DNA of 64,000 nt, taken from Capnocytophaga sp. oral taxon 338 str. F0234. GTDB taxonomy: Bacteria; Bacteroidota; Bacteroidia; Flavobacteriales; Flavobacteriaceae. Positions 1 to 10,300 of this stretch are shown piece after piece. Position 1 is the first letter of the stretch, and every line of letters begins with the position of its first letter. Under the pieces are notes generated by a model. That model was not told the origin of the DNA and did no database searches. It saw only the letters and a list, made by a program, of their open reading frames with translations. Position numbers and translations under genes: made by a program. The stretch lies in contig NZ_GL872413.1 of NCBI RefSeq assembly GCF_000192225.1, forward strand, positions 826,359-890,358, given 5' to 3'.

Positions 1-962
1 AAGGAGCCAATGAGGCAGTGTTGGGCTCAGAATTAGCTGGTAAGGTGAAAACCATTATAGATTATTACAGGGCAGGACATGAAGATGAATTGTTGGATAC
101 TACTTTCAAAAGTGTAGAATTATCTTTTGAAGATAATTACACCTATCCAGCACCTATCTATTATGATTATTATGTAGGGAATCGTGTGGATTACCTTCCG
201 TCCAGTAACTTTATAAAGCTTCTTGCTGGAAACAATAAGAAAGCCAATAATAGAGGTTTGAATTTTGGAATAGATCCTCGTATAGAAAAATACTTTGCTC
301 CTGTGGGCTTAGGAAAATGGGATATATACTATGGTTATACATTGGATCAGTCCACCCCTATTGATACCACCAAATATGTGGGAATGCCTTATGGAATGCA
401 GGAAGGAGCTACAGCAGACCAATATAAAGGTGGAGAAGCAGTTTCTCTCTTTTCGCAAGAAGTATTAGCCTCTACCGCAGCAGAGGTAATTATGGATTAT
501 AGTGAAGTATGCTTTATCCTTTCTGAAATCAGAGGTTGGGACAATGCTTTGTATAGGAAAGCTGTGGAGGCTTCTTTGGACAAATGGGGAATAACTGGAA
601 CAAGAAAATCCGATTATATGAGCACTCTTCCAGCAGCTACAGAGGAAAATGTACTTACGCAAAAGTATATTTCTCTTTATATGAACCCTGATGAAGCGTG
701 GGCAGAATACCGCCGTACAGGCTATCCTAAAACATTTATTGAGGTAGGAGAAAGGGTAAGAGCCAATCTCCCTGCTGCTAACCCTCCTTTCTATGTATTC
801 CAAAAGGATCCTTCAGCGGTGGATGTATCAGGGATACCTGACCGCTTGAGTTACCCTGATACTTATACAGGACTTAATCTTAATTATAAACAAGCTCTTA
901 AAGATATGGGTATTTTAGAGGATTTAAGAGGACATAAGTTGATCTTTGCTACAAGGAATTAA
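1..962 (+). CDS. SusD/RagB-family outer-membrane lipoprotein, 3' part only
   Basis: This is the C-terminal ~319 residues of a SusD-like nutrient-binding lipoprotein. The frame is open to the left edge, so the first in-frame GTG at 18 is not a real start. It aligns throughout with the C-terminal halves of the two complete SusD genes at 4336 and 10492. Shared blocks include the PAPIYYDYYV stretch, FGIDPR..KYFAP, the YSEVCF(I/L)LSE helix and the motif ALYMNP/SLYMNP(D/N)EAW(A/T)EYRRTGYP near the end. The family sits on the cell surface and caps a SusC partner channel; that partner would lie left of the window. A strong hairpin terminator follows at 988. Substrate unknown. Confidence 0.9.
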   Translation, partial: GANEAVLGSELAGKVKTIIDYYRAGHEDELLDTTFKSVELSFEDNYTYPAPIYYDYYVGNRVDYLPSSNFIKLLAGNNKKANNRGLNFGIDPRIEKYFAPVGLGKWDIYYGYTLDQSTPIDTTKYVGMPYGMQEGATADQYKGGEAVSLFSQEVLASTAAEVIMDYSEVCFILSEIRGWDNALYRKAVEASLDKWGITGTRKSDYMSTLPAATEENVLTQKYISLYMNPDEAWAEYRRTGYPKTFIEVGERVRANLPAANPPFYVFQKDPSAVDVSGIPDRLSYPDTYTGLNLNYKQALKDMGILEDLRGHKLIFATRN

Positions 963-987
963 CTAAGAAAATAAAACTTTATTTCAT

Positions 988-1016
988 GAAAGCAGCCAAA
1001 ACCGGCTGCTTTTTCT
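988..1016 (+). terminator. Rho-independent terminator after the truncated SusD gene
   Basis: AAGCAGCC (990-997) pairs with GGCTGCTT (1004-1011) around a six-base loop and is followed by a T-rich run. It closes the first SusCD unit before the next promoter. Confidence 0.85.
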
Positions 1017-1195
1017 TGTTTTTATGAAAATTATAAGAGTTGAACGATTAAGTATAACATATATAAAAGATGAAATAATCTTATAATTAGTATAGAATAA
1101 TTCATATATTTGAGAATATAAATCTGTAAATATGCGTTATAATATATATTTTTTGTTTTTTTATAAAAGGTTTCTCATTTATAAGAAAAAAAACG

Positions 1196-1203
1196 TATCT
1201 TTG
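1196..1203 (+). promoter_or_regulatory. Bacteroidota -7 promoter element for the first complete SusCD unit
   Basis: TATCTTTG matches TAnnTTTG, 28 bases before the SusC start. GGTTTC at 1169-1174 lies where a -33 element is expected. The same GGTTTC / TAnnTTTG arrangement precedes the second SusC, so the two are probably paralogous promoters. The rest of the 963-1231 gap is AT-rich with no gene. Confidence 0.7.
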
Positions 1204-1231
1204 AGTCGCTAATCAAACATCATATAGAGAT

Positions 1232-4200
1232 ATGAACCTAAAAAAATTATTTTTATTGTTCTTCCTTGCCACTACAACAATGGCTTTTGCGCAACAGACT
1301 ATCTCAGGGAGCGTGAAAAATAGTGCAGGGAAGCCTGTGGCAGGAGCTACTGTAAAAGTGGTAGGTACCAGCCGAAATGCAACCACTAACTCCGAGGGGA
1401 TGTATGCTATTGAAGCACAGGTTGAGGAAACATTGCTTTTTTCCGCTCAGGGGTATAAGAATGTAGAAATCAAAGTGGGACTCTCCACCACAATCAATGC
1501 CGTTTTTCCTCCTTCAGATGAAAAGCAACAGGTAGGAGCCTTAGGGATTGAACGAAATAAAGACGCCGTAGGGTATAATACTCAAAATACAGAAGGTGGA
1601 CAAAACCTCTCTGGTGCTGTAGCAGGAGCGCAAACCAGTACTTCCTCTTCTATGGGTGGAAATACTAATATTGTTCTTCGTGGGGTAGGTACCGTTACCG
1701 GTAGTAATCAACCTTTGATTGTAATTGATGGGGTACCTATGGCAACTGTAGGAGATGGTACAAATGTTAAGAATGCAGGGGATGCTCTCAGTGATATCAA
1801 CCCTGAGGATATTGAATCCCAAAGTGTACTCTCCGGTGGTGCTGCTACAGCCCTTTATGGTAGCCGAGGAGGAAATGGGGTAATCCTTATCACTACCAAA
1901 TCCGGTAAGGCCGGAAAAACTTCTATTGAAGTAAAATCAGGAGTTACTTTTGAAACTGCCTATATTGCACCAAGACTACAGGATGAATATGGAGGTGGGG
2001 ATTCTCAACAGTTTGAAAGAGCAACTATTAATGGACAGCAATATAATCTTGCCAGATATGCTGTTGACCAAAGCTGGGGTCCTAAATATAAAGGGCAACC
2101 ATATCTCCCTTGGTATGCTTTTGATAAAAAGTATTTGCCAGAACATTACCTTAAAGAAGTGCCTTGGCAATCACCTAAAAACGGAATAGAAAAATTCTAT
2201 CGTACAGGGATAGGGCTTTCTAATTCTTTCTCTGTTTCTCGTTCATTGTCTGGAACTAACATTCGTTTCTCTTTAGGAAATAATGAAGTAAAAGGGATTG
2301 TACCTAATACTGATCTTCACAAAACAAACCTTTCTTTTAGCTTTACTTCAAAACTATCCAATAAACTTAAGAGTGAAGGAGGATTTAACTATGTGATTAC
2401 CTCACGTACCAATCCTGACTTTGCTAATACCGTAGAAAATGACTTGGCGAATGTGTTCTATGGATGGAGCCAACGACAATTGGATGTAAAGAATTTGGAA
2501 AAATATTATATAGATCCTGCCGGTGGACAACGTACTTGGAACAGAACTGCTTGGAATAATGCAGATCCTAAGTTCGCAGATAACCCCTATTGGCAAGTAT
2601 ATAAGAACTATGGTAATGATAAAAGACATCGTTTCTTCGGAAATATAGGACTTACTTATAATTTCAGAGAAAATTTGTACTTAGTAGGTAAAATATATGG
2701 AGATATTTATTCTTATACTAAGGAAAAAAGAACTGCAGTTGGTGCTTATGACACACCTTCCTATGAAAAAACAGTATATACTAATTCCGATTTCAACTAT
2801 GAAACTCGCTTGCACTATACACCTAAATTAGGCGATAATTTCTCCTTGACAGGATTTATAGGAATGTCCCGACGTGAAAGCAGATATGGCTGGTCAAAAG
2901 GACAAACCGTAGGAGGCTTGGTAGTACCTAATTATTATAATTTGGCTAATAGTAAGCAAACTCCTCGTGCCTCTGACTATGCTTCTTGGCAACGTACCAA
3001 TAGTGTCTATGGAATGGCTTCTTTTGGATTTAAGAGTATGGCTTTTGTGGAAGTTACCGGACGTCAGGACTGGTTCTCCACAGTTTCCAAGCCTGTATTC
3101 TATCCTTCTGTAACAGGTTCTTTTGTATTTACTTCTGCAATAAAGAGCAAACCTTCCTGGCTCTCTTATGGTAAGGTAAGGGTAGCTTGGGCACAAGCAG
3201 GAAATGATACAGGACCTTATCGCTTAATAAACTATCCTGCAGTAAATCCTCCTTTTAGAGGTAGCCCAGACTATACTCGTTCTAACACAGCTAATAATCC
3301 TGATTTGGTGCCTGAAATTAAGGAAACCAAAGAAGTAGGATTGGAACTTCGCTTCCTTAATGACCGAGTATCTGTTAATGCTTCTGTATATAACATTCTT
3401 TCTAAAGACCTTATCATACCACTTCCTGTGGATGCAGCTAACGGATATAACTGGAAGTATGTAAATAGTGGTGAAATGTCCAATAAAGGGGTAGAAGTAA
3501 CGCTTTCTGTTACCCCTATACAAACTGAAAAATTCAACTGGAACCTAAGTTGGAACTTCTCTAAAAATAAAAATAAGCTAGAAAAATTAGCTCCAGGGAT
3601 TAAGAATTATAAGGTAAATTCAGATAAATATGGACAAGTATCTCTCTATGCGATAGAAGGTCGTCCTTTCGGAGAACTCTATGGTAGAGATTTTGTATAC
3701 AAAGATGGTAAAAGAGTTGTAAGTTCTAATGGGAAATATGCAACTTCCGAACTTAAATCTTTAGGAAATATTATTCCAGACTATACTATGGGACTTTCCA
3801 ATAGTTTCACTTATGGTCGTTTGAATTTATCCTTTGTGTTTGACTTCCAAAAAGGAGGAGATTATTTCTCAGCAGCTCACATGACAGGGATGAGTACAGG
3901 GATGTTACGAGAAACAGCTGCCAACGGAATACGTGAACTCATAAGAAGAAATGGAATAACAGAGGCGAGAGGGCTTATCCTCAAGGGAGTTAAGAGAGAT
4001 GGAACACCTAATGATCAGATAATTGACCCACAAACCTTTGGAGAAGGATTCTTCCAAGGAGCTGTAGATAAGCAGAATATTTTTGATGCTACTTACCTAA
4101 AACTTAGAAGTGTATCTCTTTCCTATGATGTACCTCTACCAAGCACCAAACATCTCAAAGGGTTGAATGTTTCTCTCTTTGGTAATAACCTTTGGACTAC

Positions 4201-4315
4201 CGCTTTGGATTGGGATGGTATGGATCCTGAAACAGCTGCTTCTAACCAAGGTATTGGAGAAATCTCTCTTCCTACCACACGTTCCTTCGGTATGAGTGTG
4301 GGATTAAAATTATAA
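1232..4315 (+). CDS. SusC/RagA-family TonB-dependent outer-membrane transporter
   Basis: A 1027-residue TonB-dependent channel that should move a ligand across the outer membrane together with the SusD lipoprotein encoded next. The signal peptide is residues 1-20, cleaved after AFA. A carboxypeptidase-regulatory-like beta-sandwich (~22-100) is typical of SusC. The plug (~105-230) holds the VIDG motif at 164-167 and the ALYGSRGGNGV motif near 207-218. The rest is a 22-strand barrel ending TTRSFGMSVGLKL. It lies 20 bases from its SusD, so the two are surely cotranscribed. It is strikingly similar to the SusC at 7376, also at DNA level; differences concentrate in extracellular-loop-like segments such as ~900-935. 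The ligand cannot be told from sequence. Confidence 0.95.
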   Translation: MNLKKLFLLFFLATTTMAFAQQTISGSVKNSAGKPVAGATVKVVGTSRNATTNSEGMYAIEAQVEETLLFSAQGYKNVEIKVGLSTTINAVFPPSDEKQQVGALGIERNKDAVGYNTQNTEGGQNLSGAVAGAQTSTSSSMGGNTNIVLRGVGTVTGSNQPLIVIDGVPMATVGDGTNVKNAGDALSDINPEDIESQSVLSGGAATALYGSRGGNGVILITTKSGKAGKTSIEVKSGVTFETAYIAPRLQDEYGGGDSQQFERATINGQQYNLARYAVDQSWGPKYKGQPYLPWYAFDKKYLPEHYLKEVPWQSPKNGIEKFYRTGIGLSNSFSVSRSLSGTNIRFSLGNNEVKGIVPNTDLHKTNLSFSFTSKLSNKLKSEGGFNYVITSRTNPDFANTVENDLANVFYGWSQRQLDVKNLEKYYIDPAGGQRTWNRTAWNNADPKFADNPYWQVYKNYGNDKRHRFFGNIGLTYNFRENLYLVGKIYGDIYSYTKEKRTAVGAYDTPSYEKTVYTNSDFNYETRLHYTPKLGDNFSLTGFIGMSRRESRYGWSKGQTVGGLVVPNYYNLANSKQTPRASDYASWQRTNSVYGMASFGFKSMAFVEVTGRQDWFSTVSKPVFYPSVTGSFVFTSAIKSKPSWLSYGKVRVAWAQAGNDTGPYRLINYPAVNPPFRGSPDYTRSNTANNPDLVPEIKETKEVGLELRFLNDRVSVNASVYNILSKDLIIPLPVDAANGYNWKYVNSGEMSNKGVEVTLSVTPIQTEKFNWNLSWNFSKNKNKLEKLAPGIKNYKVNSDKYGQVSLYAIEGRPFGELYGRDFVYKDGKRVVSSNGKYATSELKSLGNIIPDYTMGLSNSFTYGRLNLSFVFDFQKGGDYFSAAHMTGMSTGMLRETAANGIRELIRRNGITEARGLILKGVKRDGTPNDQIIDPQTFGEGFFQGAVDKQNIFDATYLKLRSVSLSYDVPLPSTKHLKGLNVSLFGNNLWTTALDWDGMDPETAASNQGIGEISLPTTRSFGMSVGLKL

Positions 4316-4335
4316 AAAATAATATAGAACAAGAT

Positions 4336-5949
4336 ATGAAACGAATATTAACAATTATTTTATGTGGAGTCGGACTACTTTTAGGTAGTTGCGAGAAGGA
4401 TTTTGAAGAAATCAATACCAATCCTAATAAACCAGAACAGCCACTTCCAACAGCTTTGTTCAATGGTTCTAATAAACTTCTGCTTAAGTATACGCGAAAT
4501 TATACAACATCAGGAATGATGTTTCGTTCTTGGATGCAATATACCGCTCAGGATACTTATACTAAGGAAAGCCGTTTCCTATATCGTGATTATGCAGGGG
4601 ACTACTTATGGCGTTTCCCTTACCAAGTGGCAGGTGGATATAAGGATATCATAGAACTTAATACCAATCCTAAAACGAAGGAACTCATGGCTGCTTATGG
4701 GAAAAATGAGAATCAAATAGCAGCTGCTCGTATCATGATGGCTTATGCTTTTTGCATCTTAGTGGAAACCTTTGGGGATGTTCCTTATTATTCTTGGGGA
4801 AGCCGTGATAATCCAAGATTCCAAGCATTACAACTCAATGAGCATATCTCTCCTGTATATGCTACTCAAAAGGAAATCTATACAGATTTGTTTAAAGAGT
4901 TGAAGGATGCCGCTGCTCAAATAGTAGATGATGCTTATGTATTCAAAGAAGGTGATTACATCTTTGGAACTCCAGAGAAAATGAAACGTTTTGCTAACTC
5001 CTTACGTTTGCGCCTTGCCGTACGTTTACATAATGCTCAAGATGGTGAACTTCAATCATTAGCTAATGAAGCTCTCAATGAACTTAAAGGAGGAGCTACA
5101 GTAATGCAAAGCAATAGTGATACTGTGGAGTTACAGTTTGATAGTGACGATACCAACCCTGCTCCTATCTATAAAGAATATTTTGTAGATAATCGTGTGG
5201 ATTATTCTCCATCCAATAGCTTTGTACAACTTCTAAAAGGACAAAGAGGTAATTTTGGAGTAGATCCTCGTTTGCAAAAATATTTTGCTCCTAAAGGAAT
5301 TACTAAATATCAAGCCAGAGATGGAAGGTATACTGAAAGTAATAACTTAGATGATTATATAGGAATGCCTTATGGTATGGATGAAAGTATGGCTGACTTC
5401 CAATTCAAATCAGGAGCTGCGGTTTCTTTTTTCAGTAGTAAAATACTTCAACCAAATTATGCAGAGGTATTTATAGAGTATTCTGAAGTATGTTTCTTAC
5501 TCTCTGAAGCCAATGGATGGGATAATAATTGGTATAAAAAAGGAGTAGAAGCTTCTATGGAAAAATGGGGCGTGGATACTGCAAAAAGAACAAGTTTCTT
5601 AAGTACACTCGCAGCAGCCAATGAAGAAAATGTACTTACTCAAAAGTATATTGCTCTTTACATGAATCCTAATGAAGCGTGGGCAGAATATCGCCGTACA
5701 GGTTATCCTCATACTTTGATAAAGGTAGGAGAAGAAACAGACTTGAATATTCCTACAGAAGCAGGACAAACAAAGTATGTGTTTAAGTCCTTAGTAGCAG
5801 ATGTAAATGATATTCCTGAACGTATATACTACCCTGTGGCATATAAGGTAATCAATAAAGAGAATTATGATAATGCCTTGAAATCTATGGGAATGACTAC
5901 AGATATCATGACCAAAAGGCTCGCTTTTGATAGAGGTATTCGCCGCTAA
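4336..5949 (+). CDS. SusD/RagB-family nutrient-binding surface lipoprotein (SusD-like_2 type)
   Basis: A 537-residue lipoprotein partner of the SusC just upstream. The lipobox LLGSC puts the lipidated cysteine at residue 19. It is followed by EKDFEE, an acidic Lys-Asp start like the lipoprotein export signal known to send proteins to the surface in Capnocytophaga. The EINTNPNKP motif just after the lipobox marks the SusD-like_2 subfamily. Helical TPR-like stretches follow, and the conserved EAWAEYRRTGYP motif lies near residue 450. Family members bind the ligand on the cell surface and deliver it to SusC. The hairpin at 5957 follows. Confidence 0.93.
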   Translation: MKRILTIILCGVGLLLGSCEKDFEEINTNPNKPEQPLPTALFNGSNKLLLKYTRNYTTSGMMFRSWMQYTAQDTYTKESRFLYRDYAGDYLWRFPYQVAGGYKDIIELNTNPKTKELMAAYGKNENQIAAARIMMAYAFCILVETFGDVPYYSWGSRDNPRFQALQLNEHISPVYATQKEIYTDLFKELKDAAAQIVDDAYVFKEGDYIFGTPEKMKRFANSLRLRLAVRLHNAQDGELQSLANEALNELKGGATVMQSNSDTVELQFDSDDTNPAPIYKEYFVDNRVDYSPSNSFVQLLKGQRGNFGVDPRLQKYFAPKGITKYQARDGRYTESNNLDDYIGMPYGMDESMADFQFKSGAAVSFFSSKILQPNYAEVFIEYSEVCFLLSEANGWDNNWYKKGVEASMEKWGVDTAKRTSFLSTLAAANEENVLTQKYIALYMNPNEAWAEYRRTGYPHTLIKVGEETDLNIPTEAGQTKYVFKSLVADVNDIPERIYYPVAYKVINKENYDNALKSMGMTTDIMTKRLAFDRGIRR

Positions 5950-5956
5950 ATAATGA

Positions 5957-5996
5957 AATAAAAGAAGCTGGATAAAAGAAAACAGCTTCTTTTATT
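5957..5996 (+). terminator. Hairpin after the first complete SusD; possible partial terminator
   Basis: A perfect 14-base stem (5957-5970 with 5983-5996) has a 12-base loop. Its 3' arm is itself T-rich (CTTCTTTTATT). No TAnnTTTG promoter is evident between it and the gene at 6052, so that gene may depend on read-through and be expressed at a lower level than susCD. Confidence 0.7.
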
Positions 5997-6051
5997 AAAG
6001 GTATTCAAATATATATAGAAGAAAATTAAAAACAAATTAATTTGAAAGATA

Positions 6052-7083
6052 ATGAAAAATTTAAAAATATTTTTTGCAGTGGCGACAGCCGCTACAGTAC
6101 TTTCTTCTTGTAATAAGGACCCTAAAGAGGACTATACACTGCCTCCTGTACAAGATGTAGGAAAAGTAACATTGGAATTTAAGAATTATTTTGGGAATGA
6201 ACCTCTTCAACTTAATCATTCTTACACCTCTAACGGACAACAGGTTTCTTTTTCAGAAGTAAAGTATGTAATTACTAATATCTCTATGATAACCAAGGAT
6301 GGTACAGAAGTGGTATATAATCAAGAGAATTTAGATAAAGCAGGATATATTATCAGTCAAGCAGCTGAGGCTTCTCAGACCTTCGTCCTAGATACAATGG
6401 CGGCAGCTAAATACAAAACAATCCGATTTGGATTAGGAATAAAGGAGAACTTGAATGACCTTGAAGAAGCTAGAACTAAGTTTCCTGCTTTCTATCGCCT
6501 TTCCCAAGAACAAGATATGCAATGGGCATGGTCAAATAATTTCCTCTTCGCAAAGATTAAGGGTACTTATGGAGGTAGCAATGATCTTGCTGTCCTCATA
6601 GGAAATGGACAAGAAGGAAAGAAATTACATTCTACTTGGAATGCCAAAGAAGGAATAGATAGGGTAGATGTGAGTATAGTTAATGGCAAAGAAGTAAAGA
6701 GAAAATGGAAACAAAGTAGCCGTAATGCTTTCCGTTATATTGTCTTGGACTTGCCCGATAACTTCTCTCTTGCCAAAGGAGGAAATGCTAAAATTACTAT
6801 TAAGGCGGATTTGGATAAGCTTCTCAATGGAGCTAATAAAATAACCTTAAATGCAAAGATTCCTGAAGGTCAAGAGAATATGGATATGGCACTACGTATC
6901 ATGAATAACATAGGAGGTCGCAATAGCCTTAGTAATAAAGGTATTCGTATAAGAAAAATTAAAGATACAAGTGTATCTCCAGATGTTGATTTGGAAAATG
7001 TAGCTGATAATACTGTGGTTGTGAATTCAGATGCACATAAAGTGGATAGTAAAGGAATGTTTTCTGTACTAAGTGTTCAATAA
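6052..7083 (+). CDS. MbnP-like lipoprotein (copper-binding MbnP family)
   Basis: A 343-residue lipoprotein with lipobox LSSC (Cys20), followed by NKDPKED, a surface-export-like start. Residues ~40-285 resemble the MbnP domain: an early FKNYFGNEPL block, then VSFSEVKYVITNISM, then IRFGLGI, then the diagnostic Met-x-Trp-x-Trp segment MQWAWS at 156-161 leading to FLFAKIKG. In methanotrophs MbnP binds copper and is matured by the dihaem enzyme MbnH. No MbnH-like gene is present here, so the function is by family only. It lies 102 bases after a SusCD pair and before another. That points to a role at the surface beside those transporters, possibly in copper or copper-chelate acquisition. The ~55-residue tail is unassigned. 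Confidence 0.72.
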   Translation: MKNLKIFFAVATAATVLSSCNKDPKEDYTLPPVQDVGKVTLEFKNYFGNEPLQLNHSYTSNGQQVSFSEVKYVITNISMITKDGTEVVYNQENLDKAGYIISQAAEASQTFVLDTMAAAKYKTIRFGLGIKENLNDLEEARTKFPAFYRLSQEQDMQWAWSNNFLFAKIKGTYGGSNDLAVLIGNGQEGKKLHSTWNAKEGIDRVDVSIVNGKEVKRKWKQSSRNAFRYIVLDLPDNFSLAKGGNAKITIKADLDKLLNGANKITLNAKIPEGQENMDMALRIMNNIGGRNSLSNKGIRIRKIKDTSVSPDVDLENVADNTVVVNSDAHKVDSKGMFSVLSVQ

Positions 7084-7109
7084 TCATATCAATTTAAGCT
7101 AATAAAGGT

Positions 7110-7145
7110 CGGGTTATTCAAGAAATTGAATAACCCGTTTTTTTA
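7110..7145 (+). terminator. Rho-independent terminator after the MbnP-like gene
   Basis: A perfect 12-base stem (7110-7121 with 7126-7137), a GAAA tetraloop and a run of T. The rest of the gap to 7342 is AT-rich with no gene seen. Confidence 0.92.
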
Positions 7146-7342
7146 ATGGAGAAATATGGATTCATTAATAATCTTTTGTAATGAAAAGGTAAATTATAAA
7201 GGATGAAAGTAACTTATAGTTATTCAAGAGAATCCTTCTAAAAAATATAGTTATAAATTATAAAATATTTTTATATTATTTAACGCAATATTTTATATCA
7301 AAAAAATATGTGATTAAGGTTTCAGATTTGGTAGAAAAATCG

Positions 7343-7350
7343 TAAATTTG
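7343..7350 (+). promoter_or_regulatory. -7 promoter element for the second complete SusCD unit
   Basis: TAAATTTG matches TAnnTTTG. GGTTTC at 7318-7323 is placed as in the first SusC promoter. The leader to the ATG at 7376 also resembles that promoter (GAGATATGAA around the start). Confidence 0.75.
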
Positions 7351-7375
7351 CGCCACTAATGAACATACAAGAGAT

Positions 7376-10300
7376 ATGAATTTAAAAAAATTATTCTTAT
7401 TGTTTTGCTTTGTCGTAACGACAATGACCTTCGCTCAACAGAAGATCTCTGGGAGCGTAAAAGATGGTGCAGGGAAACCTGTAGCGGGTGCCAATGTAAC
7501 TGTGTTTGGAACTACCCGCATGGCTAAAACTAACACTGATGGGGTGTATTCCATTTCTGCCAAAGAGGGGGAAGTGTTACAATTCACCTTAGCAGGGTAT
7601 AAAAGTGTAGAAGTTAAGGTAGGACTTTCCTCTACTATTGATGCTGTACTCCTTCCTTCTGTAGCTCAAGATGGTGGAGAAGCAGGAGCCTTAGGAATTA
7701 AGCGTGATAAAAACGCTGTAGGGTATGCCACTCAGAAAACAGAAGCTGACCAGGGACTCTCCGGTAATGTTGCTGGGGTACAAACCTCTACAACTTCTTC
7801 TATGGGAGGGAATACCAATGTAACTATTCGTGGAGTAGGAAGTATTACCGGTAGTAACCAACCACTTATCGTTATCGATGGAGTGCCTATGGCAACCGTG
7901 GGAGATTCTGATAGTAAGTTTGGGGATGCTGCTGGAGATATTAACCCTGAGGATATTGAATCCGTAACAGTCCTTTCAGGAGGAGCAGCTACTGCCCTTT
8001 ATGGTAGTCGTGGTGGAAACGGAGTAATTATCTATACTACCAAATCCGGTAAGGCAGGAAAGACAGCTATTGATGTAAAATCTTCTGTTTCTTTTGAAAG
8101 AAATTACATCGCTCCTAAGTTACAAAATGAGTATGGTGGAGGTAGATCTCCTTCTTTCCGTACTTATACTGTGAACGGGAGAGATTATAATGTACCCGCT
8201 TATGAAAGTGATGAAAGTTGGGGTCCTAAATATGATAATCAACCATACCTTCCTTGGTACGCTTTTGATAAGGAATACCTCCCTCAGCATTACTTGAAGG
8301 AAGTGCCTTGGAGAGCTCCTAAGAATGATGTAGATAAGCTTTTTAGAACAGGGCTTAATGTAGCTAACTCTGTTTCTGTATCCCGTGCTGTAGGAGGTAC
8401 AAACTTGCGTTTCTCTTTAGGAAATAATGAAGTAACAGGAGTTGTTCCCAATACTAAACTTCAGAAAACAAATGTATCTTTCAGTTTTAATTCTACTTTA
8501 ACCAAGAAATTGAAAAGTGAAGGAGGGTTTAACTATATTATTACCTCTCGTGATAACCCAGAGAACTCTTATACAATGAAGAATCCTATCTCTAAGGTGC
8601 TTTATGCTTGGAGTCAACGTCAATTGGATGTGAAAAACTTAGAGAATTATTATAAAGATCCTAACGGAAACCAACGTACATGGAATAGAAAATCAGCAGC
8701 TGATGGATCGCCTCGTTATACCGATAACCCTTATTGGACACTGTATGAAAATACAAGTAATGATAAGCGCCATCGTTTCTTTGGAAATATAGGATTTACT
8801 TATAATTTTACAGATAACCTCTATTGGGTAGGAAAAATCTATGGAGATATCTATAACTTGAATACAGAAAAAAGAGTAGCAGTAGGTTCTAAGGAACAAT
8901 CTTCTTATGAAACAGCTAATTATACCAATTCTGATTTCAACTATGAAACACGTTTGCACTACACACCAAAACTTGGTAAGGATTTTACTTTGACCGGTTT
9001 TGTAGGGTTAGCACGTCGTGAAGGAAGATATCAGTGGGTAAAGGGGAAAACCAATGGTGGATTAGTCCTTCCTAATTTCTATAACTTGGAAAACAGTGTG
9101 GAAAAACCTTCTTCTACTAATTACCGTAACTGGAGACGTACCAATAGTATCTTTGGAATGGTTTCTTTTGGTTACAAAGGAATGGTATTCGTAGAAGCTA
9201 CAGGGCGTAAGGATTACTTTTCTACAGTATCTCAACCTGTGTTCTATCCTTCTGTAACAGGTTCTTTCGTGTTTACCTCTGCTTGGAAAAGCAAACCTTC
9301 TTGGTTCTCTTATGGTAAAATACGTGCAGCTTGGGCTCAGGCAGGTAATGATACCGCTCCTTACCAGTTGGTTACTTATCCTACTATAGGGTTACCTTTT
9401 AATGGAAATCCTAATTACCTACATTCTATTACACAGAATAATCCTGATTTGGTGCCTGAAATTAAGGAAACCAAAGAAGCTGGTTTGGAATTGCGTTTCT
9501 TCAATGATCGTCTCTCAGCCAATGTTTCTGTATATGATATTCTTTCTAAGAACCTTATTATTCCGCTTCCTGTGGATGGAGCTAACGGATATATATATAA
9601 GATGGTTAATAGTGGAGAAATGTCCAACAAAGGGATAGAGGTATCTCTTTCTGCAACCCCTGTGAAAATGGGTAAATTCTCTTGGAATGTAAGTTGGAAC
9701 TTTGCTAAGAATAATAACAAATTGTTGAAACTTTATCCAGGAACCACTCGTTACAAAATTACCAATGATAGTTCAGGATTAGTTTCTCTTTATGCTATTG
9801 AAGGAGAGGCTTACGGACAGCTTTTTGGTAGAGACTTCTTATATGATAAGAAAGGTAATAGATTGGTCGATGCCAATGGTAAATACCTTACTTCAGAACC
9901 TAAGGCTTTAGGCTCTATCATCCCAGATTATACTATGGGACTTAAAAATTCTGTCAAATATGGTCCTGTAACTTTATCTTTCTTATTTGATTTTCAAAAA
10001 GGAGGAAAATATTTTGCTAATGCTTATATGCTTGGTATGTACACAGGTACTTTACGTGAAACTACTATCCAGGGTATGCGTGAAGAATTAGCTGGAGGAC
10101 CTGACGGACAAAAAGGAATTACTGTACCTGGAGTATTTGCTCCCGGAACTCCTAAAGCAGGACAACCTAATGATAAAAGAATAAGTCCTAAGACCTATGG
10201 AAGTCTCTTCTATCGAGGAGTGGACTCTCAGAATATTTTTGATGCTACTTACTTTAAACTCAGAAGTGTAACACTCTCTTATGATGTACCACTTGCAGAG

